From Paenibacillus sp. NFR01 (lineage in GTDB: Bacteria; Bacillota; Bacilli; Paenibacillales; Paenibacillaceae): a DNA stretch of 64,000 nucleotides. Under the pieces are notes generated by a model, which was not told the DNA's origin, searched no databases, and saw only the letters and a list, made by a program, of their open reading frames with translations. The stretch spans positions 186,001 to 250,000 of the forward strand of contig NZ_FOIK01000002.1 in NCBI RefSeq assembly GCF_900111565.1. Reading direction: 5' to 3'. The position numbers and the translations under genes are program-made. Of this stretch, positions 43,301 through 52,113 are shown one piece after another. Position 1 is the first letter of the stretch, and the number at the start of each line of letters is the position of its first letter.

Positions 43301-45278
43301 AGGTATCTTCCTGGTGAACGGCCAGGATTATCAATTGACCTTTGACGCAAACGTCGCTTCCGCCCGCACGGGTACAGTAGAACTGCTGGGCAAAGACGGA
43401 ACGCTCTATGCTTCGCAGGTCGTGCAGCTTGCTGCAGGAGCGCACACGATTACTGCCGAGTTCAAGGGGCTTGCCGGAGCCACGGATCATGAAGGGCAAT
43501 TCGTCCTGCGGCTTGGCGGGACGCCGGGCACCGTGCAGCTGGACAATTTTGTACTCCTTCGCACGAGCACCTACTATGATCCGTCTCTGGTATATTATCC
43601 GCTCACCAACGGGGATTTCAGCTTCGGCTGGAACGGCTGGGAACGGCTGCTGACCGAGCAAGGCGGACAGAGCACGGAGGACATAACGACCGGAGCCGCC
43701 AAATTCAGCATTACGAATACCGGCAGCCAGAATTATTCGGTCATGCTGTTCCAGAACGGGCTGAAGGTAGCCAGTGGAACAGACTACGTCCTGGAGTTCG
43801 ATGCCAAATCCACAACTGCCCGCAAAATCACCGTTAACGCGGAGAATGCGAAGTATCAGCCTTCTTTAAGCAAGACGGTTGAACTAACGCCGGATGGCGC
43901 CCATTACAAATTTGAATTCCGCCAGGGCGCGAAGGATACGCTGTCGCTGAAATTCATGATGGGCAAAATAGACGGCGTCGGCATTACCGGTTCTCATGAC
44001 GTGATCATTGATAACGTGAAATTCGAGATCAAGAATGCGCCGTCCAAGCCACAGGAACTGCTGTCGGACAGCAGCAATAACCGCATAGGACAGCCGATTG
44101 CTTTGACGTTTATCGACAATGAAGCCTGGCGCAGCAAGATTCTCAAGGTCAGCGTGAACGGAACGGCACTTGCCGAAGGCAAATATACGATCGAGGCTGG
44201 CGTTATTACGCTTGCGGCCGATGCTTTTCCGGCTGAGGGCAGATATGCCATTACGGTAGAAGCCGAGGGGTACGTGAATGCGGCTGTAACGCAGGTCGTT
44301 CTGGCCGAAGGCAGCAATCTGGTGTTAAACGGCTCGTTCGGCAGCGGGACCGCAGGCTGGGAGACTTGGTCCGGCGAGGGCGGCGCCGCTCTCCTGGGGG
44401 TACAGGATGGCGTAGCCAATCTTGCAATCGGCGCAGCCGGCAACCAGACCTGGGCCAACCAGTTCTATCAGGGAGACATTCGGCTTCAGGCCGGCAAAAC
44501 CTATGAACTGAGCTTCAAGGCCAAATCGACCGTTCCCCGGCAGATCATTGTGGAATATAGCGGAACCTCCGCCGCCTCCCAGCAGGCGAAATTCGATATC
44601 ACCGCGGACTGGAAAACCTACAGTGCACAGTTTACAGTGGCAGACAACAAGGCGTTGAAGCTGAATTACCTGATCGGGGCAACAGCCGGCAGCGACAAAA
44701 CAGCCAACAGCACAGCCCATACGCTGTCCCTGGACGACATTGACATCTCTGAAGTAACCGGCAGCACGCCCGTAGAGCCGGCAAGCGGCAGACTGGATAA
44801 CGGAACCTTCGACGAGGCAAAAGGCTTGAGCGGTTGGTCGCAGTATTTTGACGGAACAGGCTCTGCCCAGGCGTCGAACGGAGAACTGGCGATCAGCCTG
44901 ACCGGTACAGGCGGCTTCAATTACAGCGCACAGGTGGATTACGCCCAATTAAAGCTTGTTCAAGGCAAGACCTATAAGCTGACGTTCCAGGCCCGCTCCG
45001 ACATTAATCGGCTGATTGAAGTCGCGGTGGAGCACAAGGGCGGAGATTATACCAAATATTTGACGGCACAGCAGATTACTCTGACGGATAAAATGGAAGA
45101 ACATACCTTCACCTTTACCATGACCGGGGCTACGGATTCGCTGGCGCATCTCGTGTTTCTGCTGGGTCTTATCGGCGGCAACAGTGAGGGCACAAATCAG
45201 GCGATTCAAGGTGGAAATCACATTATGATCGATAACGTGGAGCTGGTCGAGGTTCCGCAGGAGCTGCCCGAAGGCTAA
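40374..45278 (+). CDS. SLH-anchored GH16 beta-1,3-glucanase (laminarinase) with CBM repeats
   Basis: 1634 residues. Signal peptide; three SLH domains at about 45-95, 100-150 and 160-215 (FTDLKTDHWASQSVQRWSDL is the first); a beta-helix-like region to ~425; a GH16 catalytic domain at ~464-717 with the E-x-D-x-x-E site near 585-591 (GELDIMEGWG); then five CBM4/9-type modules at about 742-900, 919-1063, 1075-1220, 1312-1461 and 1472-1624, with a DUF1533-type domain at about 1235-1309. SLH domains bind pyruvylated wall polymers, so the enzyme stays on the surface and cuts laminarin or fungal glucan. A terminator follows. Confidence 0.95.
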   Translation: MKKSISAMLAAMALVTGLLSPLGSGPVSAAAPASAQQIVAASKLKAFTDLKTDHWASQSVQRWSDLGIISGYGDGTFRPNNPVTKAEFAVIMNRIFNYKAESAVLPSDAAKGRWYSSDIAKGLAAGYLNADSSNRIYPSAKLSRAEVAVALQKIFRLEAGGKQTAPFTDLAGADANLKDAVAALTAAGYLQGYPAGTFKPDGAISRAELARIVDLMVGGRVASPGEVSLGTVKGNVVLSSADIVLKNTVIEGNLYLSEGIAEGNATLDGVQVTGTTFIRGGGEHSVSLKNSKLGNIMVAKPGGPVRVYATGGTATGTVQLDSAATLEEGTLTGTGFSNVEIGSGAKAVTLKGDFAAVSTEENRAGALTLAISGKLGKLQLSTPSQVKLADNARVAELLISVNAANTALQGSGSIGAVTNNADGVSSGGTALNKGSSAELKVVTPAASASPAGNNAGTGPTPTANPWTLVWSDEFNDGTIDPEKWTYDLGDGTAVGNPGWGNNELEWYTNNEKNVKESGGKLVITAIKETQNGKDYTSSRIKTKGLFSKKYGKFEIRAKAPTGKGLWPAIWMLPENYEYGNWAASGELDIMEGWGSRPNTVAGTIHYGGTWPDNVYSGKEYVFPNNGTIDQFHTYSIEWEPGEIRWYVDGALYSTKNDWYSISSGQPANNAYPAPFNQEFHLLMNLAIGGNFDGNPTADTTFPQSMEIDYVRVYDLTGRPYREPVPVTIAKEPYLDGWLQPVNGNFIHNSGFTEQAAGDEGMGIANTAHWALYKEAGAAADLSLVPVDGKNFLKVNITSAGGNAYSIQPQAIVSLAKGRFYKLSFDAKTDTSRSINARLTGGQLRGFQAYSPGLNAELTETMGHYEMMFQMKENSDNAARVEFNLGTNSSPVWLGNARLEEIESIPFDHDGAKTPLGSGNHLYNGTFDLGEVDRLSYWHTAATGGAAVSSSVNDNNRLQLKITGSGSEGADVRLLQKGIFLVNGQDYQLTFDANVASARTGTVELLGKDGTLYASQVVQLAAGAHTITAEFKGLAGATDHEGQFVLRLGGTPGTVQLDNFVLLRTSTYYDPSLVYYPLTNGDFSFGWNGWERLLTEQGGQSTEDITTGAAKFSITNTGSQNYSVMLFQNGLKVASGTDYVLEFDAKSTTARKITVNAENAKYQPSLSKTVELTPDGAHYKFEFRQGAKDTLSLKFMMGKIDGVGITGSHDVIIDNVKFEIKNAPSKPQELLSDSSNNRIGQPIALTFIDNEAWRSKILKVSVNGTALAEGKYTIEAGVITLAADAFPAEGRYAITVEAEGYVNAAVTQVVLAEGSNLVLNGSFGSGTAGWETWSGEGGAALLGVQDGVANLAIGAAGNQTWANQFYQGDIRLQAGKTYELSFKAKSTVPRQIIVEYSGTSAASQQAKFDITADWKTYSAQFTVADNKALKLNYLIGATAGSDKTANSTAHTLSLDDIDISEVTGSTPVEPASGRLDNGTFDEAKGLSGWSQYFDGTGSAQASNGELAISLTGTGGFNYSAQVDYAQLKLVQGKTYKLTFQARSDINRLIEVAVEHKGGDYTKYLTAQQITLTDKMEEHTFTFTMTGATDSLAHLVFLLGLIGGNSEGTNQAIQGGNHIMIDNVELVEVPQELPEG

Positions 45279-45296
45279 GCCATCCCTTTTGTGAAA

Positions 45297-45332
45297 AAAC
45301 AGCCGCGTCCCTTAACCGGGACGCGGCTGTTT
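45297..45332 (+). terminator. Rho-independent terminator between GH16 and GH38
   Basis: AAACAGCCGCGTCCC/GGGACGCGGCTGTTT, a perfect 15-bp stem between convergent genes. Confidence 0.9.
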
Positions 45333-45367
45333 GGCATCATTATCAGCGGGAAATTCGATTCGCTGAT

Positions 45368-48300
45368 TTACAAGAACTTCACCCGCAGGGTATGAATTTC
45401 AAACGGCTTAAATTCAAGCTCGATGCGGCCGCCCTCTGCCGGCTCTTCCAGCGGACGCTCCATCAAGTCGCAGAGCTGCCATGACGCCACCGGATATTCG
45501 CTGCTCAGCGTGACCCTCCGGCGGGCTCCCGTATAGTCATGCAGCCGGATGATGCAGGCTTCCCCATCCTCCGCCATTTTCACGGCATCGACGGCGATGC
45601 CCTCAAGATCGGTGCGCACCAGCGATCGTCCTGGCTGCCCGGTCAATGTACCCTGTGCCAAACGCAGCGGGTTGTTGAGCATCCACGCCTCTTCCACCGT
45701 CCGGCCGGCGATAAAGTCCCCTTCGTGCGGAAGCAACGCATACGTAAAGCGGTGCTCGCCCTGATCGGCCTGCCAATCCGGCTCGGTCGCCGACTTGATC
45801 AGGGACAGGCGGATGACATGGTCTTTGATGTCGTAGCCGTATTTGCAGTCGTTCAGCAGGCTCACCCCGTAGCCTCGTTCCGACAGGTCGGCCCACTGGT
45901 GGCCGACGCTTTCAAAGCGGGCGTAGTCCCAGCTGGTATTCCAGTGGGTCGGGCGTTTCACGTTGCCGAACTGGATATCGTAAGTAGCTTCCGTCGACCG
46001 GACAGCTACCGGGAACGCCGTCTTCAGCAGCTGATGCTGTTCATGCCAGTCGGCCAGCGTCTCGAAATCGATTCTGCGGCTCGTAGCATACACTTTCATT
46101 TTTTGAATAATGGAAGAGTCCATGTACTGCCAGGTGAACTTGAGCACCGCGGCTAGCTCGCCGGCTTCTACCAGCTCGATGGAACGGAGATCGGTAATCT
46201 CGCGCTTTTTCTCTTGGTAAAAAAGGTCGATATCCCACGCGTCGAACATTTTCGGCTTATCCTCAAACACCTGCAGCACGTTTCCGCATTCGCCCGGCGC
46301 CAGCACTTCCCGTTCAGCCTCGCGGTCATACAGGCGGCTGAGCTGCCCGGCTTCGTTCCATTCCAGCACATAATACGGCGTGGTCAGGCAGGAACCTTCC
46401 CAGACAAACGGGAGTTCCGCCGGGTCCTGCGTTTGCGGCTGCAGGGGATGCGCCGAAATCACCGCCGCTGCGAGCATCGGCACAACCGGCGCTTCGATCA
46501 GCCATTCCCCGCCCAGCCGCTGCGAACGAAGCGTATGTCCGTCCTTGTCCCGCCACTCCAGCGGCGCCGGATCGGAATCCGCCGCCGACAATAGTCCGCC
46601 CCGGTCAAAGAAAGCGCCGTTGAATACCGTGTATGACGTTCCTCCCTCCTGAGCTTCCGCTCCCGCTTGCGCTTCTGCCTGCACCTCCGCCTGCGCTCCC
46701 TGCACTTCAGCCTGCGCCTCCGCTTGCCCCAGCAGCCCCGCTACTGCCGCTTCCGCAACCGCATTGCCCAGCCGCTCCGCTTCCGCGTATTCGAGCCTGG
46801 AATCCTCATACACCTCGCGGATGGACGAGCCGGGGATGATGTCATGGAACTGGTTGCGGAGGATGATTTTCCAGCCTTCATACAGCTCTTGGGCCGGGTA
46901 TGCATTAAGGCCGCCGGACTGCGCTGCCAAAAGCACCTGCAACCACTCGGCTTCACGGTACAAGAGCTCCAGCTTCCGGTTCATCCGCTTATTGTACGCC
47001 TGGCTGGTATACGTTCCCCGGTGGTACTCCAGATACAGCTCGCCGTCCCAGGTATGCACGTATTGATCCGTATTCCGGATGGTCTCGTTTAAACGTCCAA
47101 AATACTCGTCCGCCCGACCGGTTCGAATATGGGGCACTCCCGGGATGATGTCGATCCGGCGGCGCATCTCCAGCATCTCGCGGTTCACGCCCCCGCCGCC
47201 GTCGCCGTAGCCGTAGGACAACAGCAGCTCGCGGTTCAGGTTTTTGTCGCGGTACTGATCCCAGATGCCCTGGACGGAGAACGGCTCGATCAGGCCGTTG
47301 TACGTATAATACCAGGCGCTGGAGTCGGGCGCTTCCGGGGTTGTAATAAAATGGGCCAGCACCTCGCTGCCGTCGATGCCCCGCCAGTGGAACGTATCAT
47401 GCGGCATGCGGTTGTATTGGCTCCAGCTGATTTTGGTCGTCATAAACGTATCGATGCCCGACTTGCGCAAAATCTGCGGCAACGCCCAGCTGTACCCGAA
47501 CACATCCGGCAGCCACAAATAGCTGCATTCGACGCCGAACTCCTTGCGGAATAACGCCGTGCCGTACAAAATCTGCCGCACCAGCGACTCGCCGCTGGTC
47601 AGATTGCAGTCCGCTTCCAGCCACATGGCGCCTCCGGCCTCCCAGCGCCCTTCCTTCACCCGCTCGGCAATCTGGGCGTAGAGTTCGGGATAGTCTTGTT
47701 TGATATAATCGTACAGCTGCGGCTGGGTCTGGAGAAAAATATATTCCGGGTACTGCTTCATCAATCGCAGCACGGTAGAGAACGAGCGGGCTGCCTTCTC
47801 GCGCGTATGCGTCAGGCGCCAAAGCCAGGCTACGTCGATATGCGTATGCCCGACGGCGGTTACCGTCACCGGATGCTCCCGCTTCATGGCCGCCAGCTGC
47901 GCCAGCAGCAGCTTATCGGCTTCGGCAACGGAAGCATAAAAGGCTTCGCTGCCCGGCCGGGACCAGTCGAGCAGGCGGAACGCCCGGTCCAGCGCCGTCA
48001 GCAGCTCCTGCTTCAGCGGGTCGCTGCCGCCGAGCGTCCGGGATACGGCCAGCACGGCGCGGCCCGTATAATATAAATTGTCGGCCGCTTCATCCAGATA
48101 GGCCAGCTCCGCCCGTTTGATCCGGTGCTCCTGGGGAACCGGCTTGCCGCCGCCTTCGAGGCCGGACCAGAGGCGGAAGGAGAAATCCACGGTCGTTCCT
48201 GTCGCTTCCGGCTCCAGGAACACCTCCTGGTGGTTCGAGTCGACGCCTTGATACGGCTTGCCGTTCAGAAACAGCAGCGACTCGAAGCCGCTGTTGTTCC

Positions 48301-48580
48301 CCCCGCCGGTGCGGCCGAAGTCAAACAGCCCGACCACCCGCCGGCCCTGCCACTCGGCCGGCACCTTCACCTGCTTATGCAGCCAGAGATACAGATCCCG
48401 GCCCGTCCAGTAATCGCCGACCTTGTAGCTGTCTCCGCTTTCAAAATTCGGCGGATATGCGCCGTTCGCACCCTCTTTATCCTCCATACCCAGCCATTCC
48501 TGCAAAATGATGTTCTCCCGGTAACGGTAGCCTTCCAGTTCCGCGATGCGTGCGCCGAGCTTCTCCTCTGTCCAAAACAT
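45368..48580 (-). CDS. Alpha-mannosidase, glycoside hydrolase family 38
   Basis: 1070 residues from ATG 48580 (AAAGGAGG upstream). GH38 signature GHTHIDVAWLWRL at 244-256 (zinc ligands H245? and D249 in HTHID) and nucleophile D324 in WLEADCNLTSGES. A middle helical domain and C-terminal beta domains follow. A Gln/Ala/Glu-rich insert of about 30 residues (QAEAQAEVQGAQAEVQ) lies near 46643-46732. There is no signal peptide, so it acts inside the cell on mannosides from N-glycans or mannans. A LacI operator lies 19 bp upstream of its start, and the LacI gene is next. Confidence 0.95.
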   Translation of the reverse strand: MFWTEEKLGARIAELEGYRYRENIILQEWLGMEDKEGANGAYPPNFESGDSYKVGDYWTGRDLYLWLHKQVKVPAEWQGRRVVGLFDFGRTGGGNNSGFESLLFLNGKPYQGVDSNHQEVFLEPEATGTTVDFSFRLWSGLEGGGKPVPQEHRIKRAELAYLDEAADNLYYTGRAVLAVSRTLGGSDPLKQELLTALDRAFRLLDWSRPGSEAFYASVAEADKLLLAQLAAMKREHPVTVTAVGHTHIDVAWLWRLTHTREKAARSFSTVLRLMKQYPEYIFLQTQPQLYDYIKQDYPELYAQIAERVKEGRWEAGGAMWLEADCNLTSGESLVRQILYGTALFRKEFGVECSYLWLPDVFGYSWALPQILRKSGIDTFMTTKISWSQYNRMPHDTFHWRGIDGSEVLAHFITTPEAPDSSAWYYTYNGLIEPFSVQGIWDQYRDKNLNRELLLSYGYGDGGGGVNREMLEMRRRIDIIPGVPHIRTGRADEYFGRLNETIRNTDQYVHTWDGELYLEYHRGTYTSQAYNKRMNRKLELLYREAEWLQVLLAAQSGGLNAYPAQELYEGWKIILRNQFHDIIPGSSIREVYEDSRLEYAEAERLGNAVAEAAVAGLLGQAEAQAEVQGAQAEVQAEAQAGAEAQEGGTSYTVFNGAFFDRGGLLSAADSDPAPLEWRDKDGHTLRSQRLGGEWLIEAPVVPMLAAAVISAHPLQPQTQDPAELPFVWEGSCLTTPYYVLEWNEAGQLSRLYDREAEREVLAPGECGNVLQVFEDKPKMFDAWDIDLFYQEKKREITDLRSIELVEAGELAAVLKFTWQYMDSSIIQKMKVYATSRRIDFETLADWHEQHQLLKTAFPVAVRSTEATYDIQFGNVKRPTHWNTSWDYARFESVGHQWADLSERGYGVSLLNDCKYGYDIKDHVIRLSLIKSATEPDWQADQGEHRFTYALLPHEGDFIAGRTVEEAWMLNNPLRLAQGTLTGQPGRSLVRTDLEGIAVDAVKMAEDGEACIIRLHDYTGARRRVTLSSEYPVASWQLCDLMERPLEEPAEGGRIELEFKPFEIHTLRVKFL

Positions 48581-48598
48581 GTTTTGTCCTCCTTTGTC

Positions 48599-48612
48599 AT
48601 AACACGTGTTAT
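48599..48612. promoter_or_regulatory. LacI-family operator upstream of GH38
   Basis: The perfect 14-bp palindrome ATAACACGTGTTAT, identical to that at 49789-49802. It sits 19-32 bp before the alpha-mannosidase start, where a bound repressor would block initiation or the early transcript. Confidence 0.88.
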
Positions 48613-48624
48613 ATGCCAAAAAGA

Positions 48625-48689
48625 AATGGCATCCCATCAGGGTAATGCCATTGATGTTGCTGCACGGTGGGCCAGTTGGCCCACCGTGC
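48625..48689. terminator. Double hairpin between the LacI and GH38 genes
   Basis: Two stems: AATGGCAT/ATGCCATT (48625-48652) and the very strong GCACGGTGGGCC/GGCCCACCGTGC (48662-48689). No T run is seen, so it may be a weak terminator, an attenuator or an mRNA-stability element of the lacI transcript. Confidence 0.55.
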
Positions 48690-48706
48690 CTGCCAAGACC
48701 AAGCGC

Positions 48707-49768
48707 TTACGCGCTTTCGCCCGGCTTCAGTACGGCCGGCAGCCACAGCTTGCCGGGCGCAAGCGCCGCGCCCGGCTCCTGCTCCAGCTGCTGGAGGATG
48801 GAGCGTACGGCCGCTTCGCCCATACCGACGTAGGGAATCTCCACGCAGCTGAGGGTCGGCACGCTCAGTCGGTCGCCCTGGATCGTGTTGTCGGCGGCCA
48901 TGACTCTCAGGCTGCTGCCGATCGTCAGGCCAAGGCGAAATGCCGCGCGGTACAGCTCCGGCACAGCGCTCGACCAATTCACCAGCACCGGCGGCAAGCT
49001 TCCGCCGCCGGCTTCCGCCCCTAGCTCCGTCAACAGGTTTACCCAGCCTTCGCGGCATTCCCGCTCATCCAGCTGGACGATCAGCGGCTTCATGCCGCGT
49101 GCGGTGCACCAGTCTTTGTAAGCGTTCCGGCGGTTCTTCTCCGCCCAGTTGACCCGCTTACCGCCTTGTCCCCCGGGGGAAATCTCCACATAGACCGGCG
49201 TCCTGCCCGTTCCAATCTCGCTGCGGCACAGGTAATCCAGCGCGGTAATGACGCTTTGCCGGTAATCGGCCAGCACGGAGAATACGCCTTCCGTCTCGGC
49301 ATACCCCTCGACGGACACATAAGGAACGCCGGCTTCCGTCACTTTCGCCGCCCAATCGGCGCTGCGGTAGCTGGTATTGTCCAGCGTGACGATCCCGTCG
49401 ATCTTCCGCTGGTGGTACAGATCGAGCAGCCCGTTTCTGGCGTCGCCGGATTTGCGCTCGCCCGGCGAACACAGCAAGAGGTGATACCCTCTTGCTTCGC
49501 TTTCCCGCTGCATGCCCTCCAGCAGCCGCATAAACAGCGGATGGCGGGTATCGCCGAAAGCGGCCAGCGTCATGCTGCGGCCGGTCTTCATGCTTCTTGC
49601 CTGGGCGTCGACATGGTAATTCAGCTCCTGTATCGCGCGCAGCACCGCCTCCCGGGTCTGGGGACTAACCCCGATGCCGGGCGTATCGTTCAGCACGGCG
49701 GACACCACGCTGCGGGATACCCCCGCCAGCTTGGCGACATCGTGGCTGGTCACTCTTTTTTTGCCCAT
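48707..49768 (-). CDS. LacI family transcriptional regulator of the mannosidase
   Basis: 353 residues from ATG 49768. The N-terminal HTH is SHDVAKLAGVSRSVVSAVLN followed by the hinge YHVDAQARSMKTGRS. The periplasmic-binding-type core has MTLAAFGDTRHPLFMRLLEG and GIVTLDNTSYRSADW. An identical palindrome lies upstream of this gene and of GH38, so it controls both. The ligand is probably a mannoside or mannobiose. Confidence 0.93.
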   Translation of the reverse strand: MGKKRVTSHDVAKLAGVSRSVVSAVLNDTPGIGVSPQTREAVLRAIQELNYHVDAQARSMKTGRSMTLAAFGDTRHPLFMRLLEGMQRESEARGYHLLLCSPGERKSGDARNGLLDLYHQRKIDGIVTLDNTSYRSADWAAKVTEAGVPYVSVEGYAETEGVFSVLADYRQSVITALDYLCRSEIGTGRTPVYVEISPGGQGGKRVNWAEKNRRNAYKDWCTARGMKPLIVQLDERECREGWVNLLTELGAEAGGGSLPPVLVNWSSAVPELYRAAFRLGLTIGSSLRVMAADNTIQGDRLSVPTLSCVEIPYVGMGEAAVRSILQQLEQEPGAALAPGKLWLPAVLKPGESA

Positions 49769-49788
49769 AGCTACACCTCGGCATGAGT

Positions 49789-49802
49789 ATAACACGTGTT
49801 AT
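49789..49802. promoter_or_regulatory. LacI-family operator upstream of lacI
   Basis: Second perfect copy of ATAACACGTGTTAT, 21 bp before the regulator's own start. This points to autoregulation. Confidence 0.88.
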
Positions 49803-50038
49803 GAGTGATGTATAGCCCTTCTCTTCCTCACTGCAGCAAGCTCATAGTCTATAGTCCTACTTTTGCGTTAACAACCCAACCAGCCTTTATCCGGTAATGC
49901 TTTAGAATCAACTTTACGGCTCCTGCTAATATTTGGAGCGAAATGAGCCGTTATAATTGTATACCCATATCCTCGTCCATAAATTGGTAAGTTTCTCCTA
50001 GATACTGAAATGATTTTTCTCGGGAGGTAATACATGCA

Positions 50039-51049
50039 ATGTCGGCAGAAGACTACAAACCGCTGATTGGAAAACGTTTACTTAACAATATTTACGAAGC
50101 ATCCGGTACGCTGTTAATTGCAAAAGGGACCATTCTCCTAGAGAGCCACATCAAGCAGCTGACAAAATTCAGAATCCGCAAAAACGATGTTCAAGCCATC
50201 GATATTACGGACCCCATCGAACATGCCAAACAGACGGAAAGACATCTATCGGACATCAATAACTTCGTTCACCACAACGGCGTGATCCCGATGAACGAGG
50301 TTGAAGAGAAAGTGCTGCCTTATATCGAGGAAACGTCCAAGCGGTATAATTTGTTTCAGGTCTTCTCGGAGCTCCGGGAACAAGGCGATTATCGCCAAAA
50401 GCACAGCATGGGCGTTGCCGTGATCGCCACATCGCTCGGCAAACGGCTCGGACTGGATGAGAACGAACTGGCGCTGCTGAGTACGGCAGCCACGTTGTAT
50501 GACATCGGCATGGTGAAGCTTCCCACTTCCTTAATCAGCAAACCCGACCGCTTCGACAATCACGAATATGCGATCATGAAGCAGCATACCGTGTTCGGGC
50601 ATGAGCTCCTGCAAAACTCCGAGGTGGATCCCCGGATTGCGCTGGTGGCCTTGCAGCATCATGAACGGGAGGACGGCAGCGGATATCCGAACGGCTTACG
50701 GGGTGACCAAATTGACCGGTTGAGCAAAATCGTAGCCCTGTCCGATGTGTACATGGCTTTAATCTCGGAACGCCCGCACCGGCAGACCTACAATTTTTTC
50801 GAGGTCATCGATGAAATACATAACCAGATTATTATGAAGCGCTTCGACTCCGAAATCGGGCTGACCCTGCTGGACATGCTTCTGTCCCGGCAAGTGGGCT
50901 GCGAGGTGCTTTTATCGGATAACCGGAAAGGCAAGGTTCTGCTGACCAACCTTAACTATCCCTCCAAACCGCTAGTTGTCTTGGACAACCAGGAGATTGT
51001 CGATCTCGCCAAATGGCAGGACATCAAGATTAAAGAAGTGATCGGATAA
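50039..51049 (+). CDS. HD-GYP domain protein with altered HD site
   Basis: 336 residues. A ~100-residue N-terminal region is followed by an HD-GYP domain: H122 (YRQKHSMGVAVIATSLG), then LYDIGMVKLP where the family has HDIG, then KQHTVFGHELL, HHEREDGSGYPNGLRGDQ and a normal lid. Y154 replaces the metal-binding His of the HD pair. HD-GYP proteins hydrolyse c-di-GMP using two or three metals. Loss of one ligand suggests weak or no activity, or a binding role. GGGAGG lies 10 nt before the ATG. Confidence 0.87.
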   Translation: MSAEDYKPLIGKRLLNNIYEASGTLLIAKGTILLESHIKQLTKFRIRKNDVQAIDITDPIEHAKQTERHLSDINNFVHHNGVIPMNEVEEKVLPYIEETSKRYNLFQVFSELREQGDYRQKHSMGVAVIATSLGKRLGLDENELALLSTAATLYDIGMVKLPTSLISKPDRFDNHEYAIMKQHTVFGHELLQNSEVDPRIALVALQHHEREDGSGYPNGLRGDQIDRLSKIVALSDVYMALISERPHRQTYNFFEVIDEIHNQIIMKRFDSEIGLTLLDMLLSRQVGCEVLLSDNRKGKVLLTNLNYPSKPLVVLDNQEIVDLAKWQDIKIKEVIG

Positions 51050-51090
51050 CGGCAATTTACATAATCAGCGTTCTAACTATGGTAATCGTT

Positions 51091-51145
51091 AAAAAACAGC
51101 ACCCCGAACCCTCCGATAAAAGGAGTGGTCGGCGTGCTGTTTTTG
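51091..51145. terminator. Bidirectional terminator between HD-GYP and Ku genes
   Basis: AAAAAACAGCAC/GTGCTGTTTTTG outer stem with an inner CTCC/GGAG pairing between convergent genes. Confidence 0.8.
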
Positions 51146-51171
51146 CTTTTCAGGAGGCATCCTTCAAACGC

Positions 51172-52017
51172 TTATGCTCCCGTCCGGTTCTTTTGATTTT
51201 TCGCCCTTCTCCGCTTGTAGGCCTTATCCCCCTTGCCCGTCTCTTCCAGAGGCTTGAGCAGCTTCAAGCTGGCTTGCAGGGCGTCCATCAGATCGAGCAC
51301 ATTAGGCGTGTTCACCTCTGGCACCGTGCCGATGTCCCTGCCTTCGATTTTATCCTCGATTGCTTTCGTCAATCGCTCCTTATATTCATCCCTGTATTTC
51401 TCCGGTTCGAAATTGCCCGTCAACTGGTCGATCAGCATTTTTGCCATGTCCAGCTCTCTGCGGTCCACCTTCGCCTCTTCAGGCAAATTCGGGATTTGCG
51501 ACCGGTCGCGGAATTCCTCTGCATAAAACATAGTGACGAGAGACAATACACCGTCGACCACCCTAACCGCAGCAAGGCTGCTTTTCTGGCGGATCGTTAC
51601 CTGGGCAACGCCGATTTTCCGGGTGGCCTCCAGCGCACGCACGAGCAGTCTGTAGGCATGCTCTCCGGTCTCCTCCGGAGAAAGATAGAAGGTTCGCTGA
51701 TAATAAATCGGGTCGATCTCGGTCATATCCACAAAATTTAAAATCCGGATTTCATGGGAGGTCTCCGCAGCCAGTTGCTCCAATTCTTCCTGCTCAAAGG
51801 TCACAAAATGCCCCTTCTCGTATTCATAGCCTTTGACAATGTCGCTCCACGGGACCTCCTGTTCGCATTTGGGACAGGTGCGTCTATACTGGATCGGCTC
51901 CTTATACTCCCGGTGCAGCATCCGCAGCGGAATATCCCGGTCTTCCGTAGCCGGATACATTTTGACAGGCACATGCACCAGCCCGAAGCTGACGGCTCCT
52001 TTCCAAATCGCCTGCAT
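51172..52017 (-). CDS. ku: Non-homologous end joining protein Ku
   Basis: 281 residues from ATG 52017 (AAGGAGG 8 nt upstream). Ku core: MQAIWKGAVSFGLVHVPVKM, RRTCPKCEQEVPWSDIVKGY, YYLSPEETGE-like FYLSPEETGEHAYRLLVRAL and a basic C-terminus (KAYKRRRAKNQKNR). Ku binds DNA ends and brings in LigD for repair in stationary phase or spores. LigD is not in the window. Confidence 0.95.
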   Translation of the reverse strand: MQAIWKGAVSFGLVHVPVKMYPATEDRDIPLRMLHREYKEPIQYRRTCPKCEQEVPWSDIVKGYEYEKGHFVTFEQEELEQLAAETSHEIRILNFVDMTEIDPIYYQRTFYLSPEETGEHAYRLLVRALEATRKIGVAQVTIRQKSSLAAVRVVDGVLSLVTMFYAEEFRDRSQIPNLPEEAKVDRRELDMAKMLIDQLTGNFEPEKYRDEYKERLTKAIEDKIEGRDIGTVPEVNTPNVLDLMDALQASLKLLKPLEETGKGDKAYKRRRAKNQKNRTGA

Positions 52018-52113
52018 CACGGTAACCTCCTTCTGAGATCGTAGATGCCATTCATTAACCGTGATCCGCAGGATGCAACCATGATTTAGCCATTTGTTGC
52101 TTCGCTGTTCAGC

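Noticed and set aside
42066..43661. 531-codon open frame antisense to the GH16 gene
   Set aside because: A shadow of the real gene; no signal, domain or ribosome site.
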